A DNA stretch of 6,064 nt, taken from SURF-33 sp964598885. Lineage in GTDB: Bacteria > Desulfobacterota > Desulfobacteria > Desulfobacterales > Desulfosalsimonadaceae. The notes under the pieces are model-generated. The model made no database searches, was not told the DNA's origin, and saw only the letters and a program-made list of their open reading frames with translations. Below are positions 1-5,847 of this stretch, piece by piece. The stretch lies in the NCBI GenBank assembly GCA_964598885.1, contig CAZRES010000154.1, positions 1 to 6,064 of the forward strand, written 5' to 3'. The number at the start of each line of letters is the position of its first letter. The first letter of the stretch is position 1. A program made the position numbers and the translations under genes.

Positions 1-863
1 ATCATGGCGACGGCACCCAGGACATCTACTGGCATGATCCCGATACCCTGTTCATTTCCCTTCACCAGGACGGCCGGACCCTTTATCCCGGTTCCGGATT
101 TACCGATGAGATAGGCGGTCCCACCGCCGCGGGCACTACATTGAACATTCCCCTGCCGCCGCATACTTCCGAAGAAGGCTTTCTGTACGTCATCCGGGAG
201 GTGGTGCAGCCGATCCTCGATGAATTCAAGCCGGATCTGATCATCAATTCCGCCGGCCAGGACAACCATTTCACCGATCCTCTCACCAACATGCATTTCT
301 CTGCTCAGGGATATGCGGATCTGACCCGGATCTTAAAGCCCGATATCGCCGTGCTCGAAGGAGGCTATTCCATTGAAGGCGCCCTGCCGTACGTCAACCT
401 CGGCATCATTCTGGCCATGGCCGGCGTGGACTACAGTCACGTCCGGGAACCGGGATATGACCTGGAAAAACTCCGCCAGTCGCCCCAGATCAGCCGGATC
501 ATAGAAGAATCAGGCAAAACGGTGTTGCAGAACTGGCGCCAGCGGGAAGCCATCCGACAACATATGAAAGGGGGCAATAAATTCGCCGAACGGCGGCGCA
601 GCATCTTCTATGACACCGACGGACTGCACGAAACACAGGCCGAGACGCTGCGCATCTGCGAGGAGTGCAACGGAGCTCTCAAAATCGCTTCCCGGTGCGA
701 CTCCGGTTATCAGGCCATGGCCGTCCATATTCCCCGAAAAGCCTGCAAAAACTGCCGGGAGCTCGGTTTTACGTGGTATGAATCCGCTGATGCCCGCAGT
801 TATGATTTCATCTTTTTGCAGAATCGAGTGGACGACAGCTACGTGGAGCGGAAACGGCGATAA
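1..863 (+). CDS. Histone deacetylase-family protein with cysteine-rich C-terminal extension (5' end missing)
   Basis: Zinc-dependent deacetylase fold of the class II HDAC / acetoin-utilisation (AcuC-like) family, which removes acyl groups from lysines or small amines; the substrate here is unknown. The gene begins before the window. The first visible residues are HGDGTQDIYW, which in the family follow the Asp-x-His zinc ligands, so the N-terminal half is missing. SLHQDG, LYPGSG, PLPP, the third zinc ligand Asp in SAGQDNH (visible residue 87) and the catalytic-Tyr segment LEGGYS (Tyr about 122) are all present, so the seen part of the active site looks intact. After the core, from about residue 155, comes an extension with CEEC (219-222), Cys232 and CKNC (248-251), resembling a zinc ribbon. 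It ends in a basic ERKRR tail. The TTG at 141 lies inside the conserved core and is not a start. epmA follows 27 nt downstream on the same strand, probably co-transcribed. The family call is firm; the function is inferred. Confidence 0.92.
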   Translation, partial: HGDGTQDIYWHDPDTLFISLHQDGRTLYPGSGFTDEIGGPTAAGTTLNIPLPPHTSEEGFLYVIREVVQPILDEFKPDLIINSAGQDNHFTDPLTNMHFSAQGYADLTRILKPDIAVLEGGYSIEGALPYVNLGIILAMAGVDYSHVREPGYDLEKLRQSPQISRIIEESGKTVLQNWRQREAIRQHMKGGNKFAERRRSIFYDTDGLHETQAETLRICEECNGALKIASRCDSGYQAMAVHIPRKACKNCRELGFTWYESADARSYDFIFLQNRVDDSYVERKRR

Positions 864-890
864 CGGAAGCCGCTTTCATTCAAACAATCC

Positions 891-1811
891 ATGACCACCT
901 TCAGACAATCGCAAATCGCCCGAAACCTGAAGCTCAGGGCGGAAATTATTAAGACTGTCCGTGATTTCTTTCACGAACGAAACTTCCTCGAGGTCGACAC
1001 CCCACTGCGCATTCCCGCGCCCGCAGCCGAACCCCATATCCAGGCCGTTGCCGCTGACGGCTGGTATCTCCAGACCTCGCCGGAACTCTGCATGAAACGA
1101 CTGCTGTCCGCCGGATACCCGAAAATTTTCCAAATCTGCAAGTGTTTTCGCGCAAACGAGCGGGGCCGGCGGCACCTGGAGGAATTTACCCTGCTGGAAT
1201 GGTATGCGGCCGGCATCACCTACATGGAGCTGATGAAGCAGACCGGGGAACTGGTTGATTTCATCCGGCAGCAGATGAGCATGGACGGCGTCATCCCCTA
1301 CCAGGGCCATCAGATCCGTCTGGCCCCGCCCTGGCCGAAAATCACCGTGGCAGACGCCTTTGAACACTACGGGTCCATGGATATGCACACAGCCCTCGCC
1401 GCTGACCGGTTCGAGGAAGTCCTGGCCTTTGACATCGAACCCCACCTCGGCATTGACCGACCGGTCTTTCTCCATGACTATCCCGCGGCTTTCAATACGC
1501 TTGCGGCCCCGATCCCCGGCCGATCCGACCTGTCCCAGAGGTTCGAACTCTATATCGGCGGTGTGGAAGTCTGCAATGGGTTTACGGAACTTACCAACGC
1601 GGAAGAACAGCGGCGCCGATTCCTGCAGGAACATGAAAATCGCCTGAAAACCGGCCAATCCGTCTATCCGCTTCCCGAACCGTTTCTCCGGGACCTTGCC
1701 TTTATGCCTGTGGCGGCGGGAAACGCCATGGGCATCGACCGCCTGGTCATGATCTTGTGCGATACCGCACGCATCGACGATGTTACGGCATTTACGCCCG
1801 AGGAGTTGTAA
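891..1811 (+). CDS. epmA: Elongation factor P--lysine ligase EpmA (GenX/PoxA)
   Basis: Class II lysyl-tRNA-synthetase paralogue that uses ATP to attach (R)-beta-lysine to a conserved lysine of elongation factor P, which then relieves ribosome stalling at proline runs. The product has 306 residues, near the roughly 325 of the E. coli enzyme, and lacks the N-terminal OB-fold anticodon-binding domain of true LysRS. Visible landmarks are FLEVDTP (32-38), QTSPELCMKRLL (61-72), motif 2 from FRANERGRRH to EFTLLEWY (86-105), RFELYIGGVEVCNGF (217-231) and motif 3 GNAMGIDRLVM (277-287). Motif 3 has Ala where LysRS has Gly (GVALG in E. coli EpmA), as expected for the EF-P enzyme. ATG 891 is the only start between the upstream in-frame stop (861) and the conserved region. 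No good Shine-Dalgarno lies before it, so translation may be coupled to the deacetylase gene. efp and epmB are not in this window. The gene converges on the next operon with a 32-nt gap. Confidence 0.92.
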   Translation: MTTFRQSQIARNLKLRAEIIKTVRDFFHERNFLEVDTPLRIPAPAAEPHIQAVAADGWYLQTSPELCMKRLLSAGYPKIFQICKCFRANERGRRHLEEFTLLEWYAAGITYMELMKQTGELVDFIRQQMSMDGVIPYQGHQIRLAPPWPKITVADAFEHYGSMDMHTALAADRFEEVLAFDIEPHLGIDRPVFLHDYPAAFNTLAAPIPGRSDLSQRFELYIGGVEVCNGFTELTNAEEQRRRFLQEHENRLKTGQSVYPLPEPFLRDLAFMPVAAGNAMGIDRLVMILCDTARIDDVTAFTPEEL

Positions 1812-1843
1812 TCTCCGCTTTATTCAGGCAATATCAAATCCTC

Positions 1844-3370
1844 TTATTCTGTGGTTATGCTTTTTTGCTCCAACCGGCCCCAAATCACCTCAAAAATCGT
1901 TGTTCGATTCATTTCCTTCCAGTACTGGATGGACAGTTTTCGCACGTGAGCAAAGTAGGCGGAATTTAACCCGCCGAACCGGTCCACGGCCGCGGCGATA
2001 TCGGTTTTGATCCGGGACACGTATTCGGATTTAAGGGTCAGCTTCAGGGTGCGGTTCCGGTAAATGAACCGGGCTGCAGGTCGGGCTTCTTCTTCCACCT
2101 TGATGGTGCCTCGGCCGAGGCTGGCGCCTGTGGAGACCTGAAGACCGTCATTAACGCAGCTCAATGGCGGCCTGGAACCGGCGTAAGAAACCACTTCAAG
2201 AGCGTCAAACGGCGCTTCCAGCAGCTCCCGGGCATAAATTCCCATTTTCGCGCCAACCAGGGAATAGATGCCCAGGTGGCGGTGCAGTTCATTGGTGAGC
2301 AGACAGGCTTTCCATTCCTCATAACCGTGAGCCGCGATAATATCGGCCACATGCGGGGCCACATCCTCTTTAAACAGAGCCGGGGCCGTGGGAAATTCCG
2401 CCAGCACCACGCTTTCCCGGGTTTCCACGTGAAAATCAGCCGGATGGCCCAGCAGTTTGAACCATGCGTTTTTAATGGGTTCGGCATCCACATCCACCAG
2501 CCGCATGACCCCGGAAAACCCCGGGTCCGGAAGGAATTTGAAATTCTGGGGCCGGTTCATGTAAATCACCGCCATCTCATCCCAGACCTTCATGTGGCCG
2601 GAGGCGATTTTTTCCTGGATATCGGCGGTGTCATGGATGGCGCACAGCAGACGAGCCGCGGCGGTTTCCTTCTGACAAAGGGTTTCATACATGGTTTTGT
2701 CAAACACAATGCGTTGTTCATCGGCCATATTGACGGCATAAATCGATATGCCCGCCTGAAAAACCGTTTCCGCCGACTCCGGGGCACGGGAAGTGTTCCA
2801 GCTTTCATCGGCTTTTTCCGGTGATGTTCCCGCGTACACCACCCGACCGATCTTCGATTTAAAAGAGGGATCGTTTTTTAAGACATCGGCAAGACTGGTC
2901 AACGGACCGAGACAGAGATAGATGACGCTTTTTTTATCCGCATCTTCAAGAACCGCGGCAATAGCTTCCACCGCGCCCGGCAGGGATCCCGCCGGCGCGT
3001 CTTTTAACGCTGTCGTGTCCGGCCAGGTCAGGTTTTTACTGGTTTTCCGGAATGGCGGAGGCTCCAGACCCAGGTCCCGGCCGACAGCCACGGGGATGTC
3101 GCTTCGACCGAAGGCCGACAAAAGACGAGCCATATTGGCGGCCCCGGTTTCCGGAGCCACCGCGCCGTCGGATACGGCAATGAGACGGATATCGGTCATG
3201 CCGGAATTGAGCAGCATGGCAACGGCCCGGATATCATCGGCGGCCCCGTCCGTATCGACAATCACCGGAATATGAACGTCATGGGCCCATGCGGCGCCGG
3301 CCCAGACGAACAGCAGAAGCAGCGAAAGGGCCTGCAGGAATTTTTTTATGGGATTTTGTCTTGGCTTCAT
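1844..3370 (-). CDS. Exported nucleoside hydrolase-FmdE domain fusion protein
   Basis: Predicted periplasmic protein of 508 residues, longer than the roughly 310-350 of plain nucleoside hydrolases. Residues 1-29 are a signal peptide: a basic start, hydrophobic FLQALSLLLLFVWAGAAW, and a likely cut after AWA. Residues about 33-330 are a nucleoside-hydrolase (IU-NH) domain, a family that cleaves N-ribosidic bonds using calcium. Its marks are VIVDTDGAADD (37-46), LGPLTSLA (154-161), WN (191-192) and WDEMAVIY (263-270), which supply the expected Asp, Thr, Asn and Asp ligands. The usual Pro-Gly of DTDPGxDD is replaced, and the catalytic His before the last Asp is Trp. Residues about 350-460 match the FmdE family (first known from formylmethanofuran dehydrogenase operons): ELHRHLGIYSLVGAKMGIYA, then PPLSCVNDGLQVSTGASLGRG. 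An AAAGGAG ribosome site lies 8 nt before ATG 3370. It is the second gene after the TonB receptor, 24 nt downstream. Both domain calls are solid; the reaction and ligand are unknown, and a binding-only role is possible. Confidence 0.88.
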   Translation of the reverse strand: MKPRQNPIKKFLQALSLLLLFVWAGAAWAHDVHIPVIVDTDGAADDIRAVAMLLNSGMTDIRLIAVSDGAVAPETGAANMARLLSAFGRSDIPVAVGRDLGLEPPPFRKTSKNLTWPDTTALKDAPAGSLPGAVEAIAAVLEDADKKSVIYLCLGPLTSLADVLKNDPSFKSKIGRVVYAGTSPEKADESWNTSRAPESAETVFQAGISIYAVNMADEQRIVFDKTMYETLCQKETAAARLLCAIHDTADIQEKIASGHMKVWDEMAVIYMNRPQNFKFLPDPGFSGVMRLVDVDAEPIKNAWFKLLGHPADFHVETRESVVLAEFPTAPALFKEDVAPHVADIIAAHGYEEWKACLLTNELHRHLGIYSLVGAKMGIYARELLEAPFDALEVVSYAGSRPPLSCVNDGLQVSTGASLGRGTIKVEEEARPAARFIYRNRTLKLTLKSEYVSRIKTDIAAAVDRFGGLNSAYFAHVRKLSIQYWKEMNRTTIFEVIWGRLEQKSITTE

Positions 3371-3378
3371 TCAGCTTT

Positions 3379-3385
3379 CTCCTTT
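3379..3385 (-). promoter_or_regulatory. Ribosome binding site of the nucleoside hydrolase-FmdE gene
   Basis: AAAGGAG on the - strand, 8 nt before ATG 3370 and within the 24-nt gap after the receptor stop codon. It supports independent translation of the second gene on a shared mRNA and fixes the start ahead of the signal peptide. Confidence 0.85.
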
Positions 3386-3394
3386 GTTTATTGA

Positions 3395-5359
3395 TCAAAA
3401 CATCAGGGAAATCCCCGCCATGCCGTTGATGCCGGCCATGGGATAGCCGGGAAGATATTCATATTCCGTGTCGGTGATGTTTTCACCGGCTACAAACACC
3501 GTGCCGGACAGTCCCTTTTGCGCCAGAGCAAAATCATAGCTGAGCTTGCCGTTTAGGATAAAATAGCCGTCCACCGTGCTGTCGTTTTCCGCTCCGGCGC
3601 GTCGGAGCATGGGACTGACGTTCATTTTGTCGAGATACTGACCGTCCAGATTCAGGGTAAAGGCGTTTAAAAACCGCCAGTTGACGCCCGCGCTCAGGGT
3701 GGTTTCCGGCGCGTAAGGAAGATCTTCCGGATCGCTTTTCAAAAACGTGGCGCCCAAAAACAGGGAAAGATCGGCCCTCGGCGATACCCGCAGGGCCGCT
3801 TCCACGCCCTTGGTGACGTAAGTTTCAACATTTTCATATGCCGGCGGCGGAGGCGGCGGCGGAACCACTACATAACGGTCTTTGCCGTTATTGTAAAACC
3901 AGGTGAGATCCACAGCAGCAAGGCTGCCGAACAGATACGAAACACCGGTTTCATAATGATCCACGATTTCCGGATCCAGATCCTTCCAGGAATCGCCCAG
4001 GAAAGGAAGCACTTTTTCCGAAAACACCGCCACATCCAGACCGGGATAAATCACTCCCCGACTGTATCCCGCATGCCAGGAAAACGCACCGTATTTTGCC
4101 ATAAGGCCGGCGTGGGGCGCCCACTCGGCGTCAAAATCGCTGTGATCGTAATACCGGGCTCCTGCTGATGGCGTTACCAGAAAGCCGGTATCATCCCCTA
4201 TGGTCTGGCTGACAGCCCCATACGGAGAAAATATCGTGAAATCATTTCCTTCCCAGCGATCGACAGTGCCGTCGGTAAAATGTTTGTCATAATCGCCTTC
4301 GGTATACTCCCAGTCCAAACCGGCCAGAAGTTCCCCGCCGGTCCATGGCCGGAAGGCTTCCCGGGCCTTTATACCGTAATAAATAAAATCATTATATAAA
4401 TTTTCACGGACATTTTCCATTGAGGTGGGTTGATCCAGCCAGTCACCTTCCCCGGTGTTATGGTATACCTTGATAAAGCCGTCGGCAAATCCGTAATTGT
4501 TCGAAAGGGTGGCGGCGGCCAATGCGGCCCGGGTTTCATATGTTCCTTTTCGCTCCGCCGGGTCCGCGCCCTCAACGCCGGGATCATCGGCGGTGTTATC
4601 CGTATACAGACCGAAAAACCGGATATCCCATCCATCCGAGAGCTGGTAGCCGATATTGCCATAAAAATTGCCGGTCCGGCCGTTGGCATGGTCCCGATGG
4701 CCGTCGGATTGACGGAAGCCTCCGCCAATCGCGTAATGCTGGGTGCCGGTTTTTCCGATGGCTTCCATCTTGCCGACAAACGTATCATAGCTCCCACCGG
4801 CCATTTGGATCCGCGATTGGCTCCCCGGGGTCGTTTTTTGCACGGGAATAATGTTGACGATGCCTGCGGCGTTTCCGAAATGCTGGGGCTGGGGACTTTT
4901 ATAGACTTCCACGGCCCCGGCCGGATCAATGGCCAGCAAATCGAGCAGCGGATGGTTCCATACGCTCATGTACATGGGAACACCATCCACATAAGTCTTG
5001 ATTTCCGCGCCGGGCCGGCTCGATCCCATGCCCCGGATAAATACGCCGCCCCCTTCTCCCCCTCCGAAAGCGCCCACGGAATTGAAACGGGAAATGTTGA
5101 CTCCCGGGGTCTTGCGCAGGGCCGTGCTGACATCCTGGGCATTTAAGTCCTCGATCTGCTCCCGGCTGACCACGGTTTTCTGGCCCGCATACTTGTCTGT
5201 GACATTGCCTTGGATGATCGGCGAGGCCATCACCCGGATTTCTTCGAGTTGTACGGTTTCCTGACAGGTATCGGCGTCATCGGCGGCCGATGCGGCTCCG
5301 GACCATAACAGCAGCATGGCTCCGACAACCAAACCCAATAGCATGTTCGTTGACTTCAT
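3395..5359 (-). CDS. TonB-dependent outer-membrane receptor
   Basis: Outer-membrane gated channel that takes up a scarce ligand using TonB-ExbBD energy. With the start at ATG 5359 it has 654 residues. Residues 1-25 are a signal peptide (MKSTNMLLG, a hydrophobic core, cut after ASA). A TonB-box-like EEIRVMAS (39-46) is followed by the plug, about 55-175: VSREQIEDLNAQDVSTALRK, PGVNISRF, VFIRGMGSSRPGAEIKTYVD, then DPAGAVEVYKSPQ. The rest is a beta-barrel ending in GENITDTEYEYLPGYP and a terminal GISLMF with the C-terminal Phe typical of barrel assembly. Residues 500-506 are seven consecutive prolines, probably in a loop or turn. The start is set by AAAGGAG 5 nt upstream and by the signal peptide; an in-frame ATG at 5458 would add 33 residues but lies inside a terminator-like hairpin with no ribosome site. 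The ligand cannot be read from the sequence; the partner nucleoside hydrolase-FmdE gene points away from a plain siderophore receptor. Confidence 0.94.
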   Translation of the reverse strand: MKSTNMLLGLVVGAMLLLWSGAASAADDADTCQETVQLEEIRVMASPIIQGNVTDKYAGQKTVVSREQIEDLNAQDVSTALRKTPGVNISRFNSVGAFGGGEGGGVFIRGMGSSRPGAEIKTYVDGVPMYMSVWNHPLLDLLAIDPAGAVEVYKSPQPQHFGNAAGIVNIIPVQKTTPGSQSRIQMAGGSYDTFVGKMEAIGKTGTQHYAIGGGFRQSDGHRDHANGRTGNFYGNIGYQLSDGWDIRFFGLYTDNTADDPGVEGADPAERKGTYETRAALAAATLSNNYGFADGFIKVYHNTGEGDWLDQPTSMENVRENLYNDFIYYGIKAREAFRPWTGGELLAGLDWEYTEGDYDKHFTDGTVDRWEGNDFTIFSPYGAVSQTIGDDTGFLVTPSAGARYYDHSDFDAEWAPHAGLMAKYGAFSWHAGYSRGVIYPGLDVAVFSEKVLPFLGDSWKDLDPEIVDHYETGVSYLFGSLAAVDLTWFYNNGKDRYVVVPPPPPPPAYENVETYVTKGVEAALRVSPRADLSLFLGATFLKSDPEDLPYAPETTLSAGVNWRFLNAFTLNLDGQYLDKMNVSPMLRRAGAENDSTVDGYFILNGKLSYDFALAQKGLSGTVFVAGENITDTEYEYLPGYPMAGINGMAGISLMF

Positions 5360-5364
5360 CTGCT

Positions 5365-5371
5365 CTCCTTT
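5365..5371 (-). promoter_or_regulatory. Ribosome binding site that decides the TonB receptor start
   Basis: AAAGGAG on the - strand, 5 nt before ATG 5359. It selects this ATG, which begins a normal signal peptide, over the in-frame ATG at 5458, which has no purine-rich site upstream. Confidence 0.88.
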
Positions 5372-5414
5372 CTCCGAGAAAAATAAGCGATAAAAAATGA
5401 TGGACCGCAAAAAC

Positions 5415-5465
5415 AAAAAAGCCATGACGGTCCCGATCCATCGGTTCAGGGCCTTCATGGCTTTT
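5415..5465 (-). terminator. Intrinsic-terminator hairpin in the leader of the TonB receptor operon
   Basis: Read on the - strand, AAAAGCCATGA and TCATGGCTTTT form an 11-bp perfect inverted repeat (5455-5465 with 5417-5427). Inside it, GGCCC and GGGACC can pair with one bulge, and CCGA/TCGG can pair around a 4-nt loop. The 3' arm runs directly into TTTTTTGTTTTT. This is the form of a Rho-independent terminator. No - strand gene is visible upstream for it to end, and it sits about 55 nt before the receptor start, so transcription attenuation of the receptor operon is the natural reading. It could instead end a transcript from an unseen small gene, with the operon promoter downstream of it. On the + strand the stem is followed only by TTTTATTA, a weaker tract. 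Confidence 0.65.
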
Positions 5466-5556
5466 ATTATGCGTTAACTGTATTGCTTATAATCAGACAG
5501 AAACGACCGGCGACCGCGCAATTTCCTATCGCGCATGGGATCCCCGGCTTTTTTTT
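5466..5556 (-). promoter_or_regulatory. Structured 5' leader with possible antiterminator, upstream of the TonB receptor
   Basis: Read on the - strand, this leader starts with AAAAAAAAGCC (5556 to 5546). Nine bases of it, AAAAAAGCC, are exactly complementary to GGCTTTTTT (5423 to 5415), the 3' arm and U-tract of the terminator downstream. The two pairings exclude each other, as in an attenuator. Between them lie further small stems: GCCGG with CCGGT, GCGCGA with TTGCGC around a 7-nt loop, and CTGT/ACAG. I do not see cobalamin, purine, fluoride, SAH or molybdenum-cofactor riboswitch consensus sequences. The complementarity is seen directly; the regulatory role is inferred. Confidence 0.35.
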
Positions 5557-5580
5557 CTCGTAACTGTTTTAATGCGCTTT

Positions 5581-5586
5581 TGTCAA
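5581..5586 (-). promoter_or_regulatory. Possible -35 element of the TonB receptor operon
   Basis: A perfect TTGACA on the - strand. At 17 nt spacing the -10 position reads TTACGA and at 18 nt TACGAG, both poor matches to TATAAT, so the promoter is either weak or activator-dependent, or chance. Transcription from here would give a leader of roughly 190 nt that includes the terminator hairpin. Confidence 0.3.
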
Positions 5587-5617
5587 TAAAAGAATCTATT
5601 CAATTATTTTTTATCCT

Positions 5618-5632
5618 ATTGAAAATTTCAAT
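5618..5632. promoter_or_regulatory. 15-nt perfect palindrome, candidate operator
   Basis: ATTGAAAATTTCAAT has 7-base arms around a single central base. It lies about 30 nt upstream of the possible -35 of the receptor operon, and related half-sites occur nearby (TTCAAT at 5599-5604, ATTTCAAAT at 5638-5646). This is a reasonable site for a dimeric regulator, but the region is AT-rich and the regulator is not identifiable. Confidence 0.3.
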
Positions 5633-5664
5633 CTAGTATTTCAAATAATATAGAAATTATCAAT

Positions 5665-5740
5665 TTGACATATCGAAATATACCGATTAATGGATATATC
5701 TTAAAATATGACTGTGGGATTATATCCGATTGAATATAAT
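5665..5740 (+). promoter_or_regulatory. Possible promoter elements for yedE
   Basis: Two disconnected sigma70-like elements lie on the + strand: TTGACA at 5665-5670, with only TTAATG or TAATGG at the right -10 spacing, and a perfect TATAAT at 5735-5740, with no recognisable -35. Either could start the yedE transcript. AT-richness makes chance matches likely. Confidence 0.25.
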
Positions 5741-5847
5741 AACAGTAAGTTGGATAGCTGATCCGCACTAGCGGGAATTTTTTGAAATCCAGATAGGAGA
5801 AAACCAGAGGCATTGCCGTCCGCGTGACGGGAAAGGTGGAAAAACAG

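Larger units (their letters stand above)
5360..5847. other. Divergent intergenic region between TonB receptor operon and yedE
   Basis: A stretch of 488 nt without a convincing protein gene. The part next to the receptor (5360-5556) is the structured leader with the terminator hairpin. The part from about 5570 to 5760 is strongly AT-rich and carries the palindrome and the promoter-like hexamers for both directions. A small stem CCGC-acta-GCGG (5763-5774) followed by six T lies before yedE. One 20-codon ORF fits in the receptor leader (5474-5536, - strand). No tRNA, repeat array or mobile-element end is visible. Confidence 0.7.

Noticed and set aside
141..143. TTG at 141 as the start of the deacetylase
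   Set aside because: The reading frame is open from position 3 and encodes conserved HDAC sequence before it, so this is an internal Leu codon of a gene cut by the window edge.
876..1658. Long - strand reading frame opposite epmA
   Set aside because: It is antisense to a fully recognisable EpmA, has no family resemblance, and is explained by the GC-rich codon pattern of the true gene.
1802..1822. Terminator between the convergent epmA and nucleoside hydrolase-FmdE genes
   Set aside because: Only a 4-bp GGAG/CTCC stem with GCTTTATT after it. The 32-nt gap shows no convincing terminator in either direction.
5360..5458. In-frame ATG at 5458 giving the TonB receptor a 33-residue N-terminal extension
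   Set aside because: It has no ribosome binding site and lies within the terminator stem, and the extension would place a second hydrophobic stretch before a normal signal peptide. ATG 5359 has an excellent site.
5506..5556. + strand hairpin (CCGG and GCGC stems) followed by eight T, as a terminator
   Set aside because: The stem is short and interrupted, and no + strand gene lies upstream for it to end. The same bases are better explained as the A-rich start of the - strand leader.
5360..5560. Cobalamin riboswitch before the TonB receptor
   Set aside because: TonB receptors often have one, but I do not see the B12-box or the other conserved segments in the leader.
5763..5783. Hairpin CCGC-acta-GCGG with six T before yedE as an attenuator
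   Set aside because: Only four strong base pairs, and it would lie about 20 nt after the possible -10, which is too little to argue for regulation.
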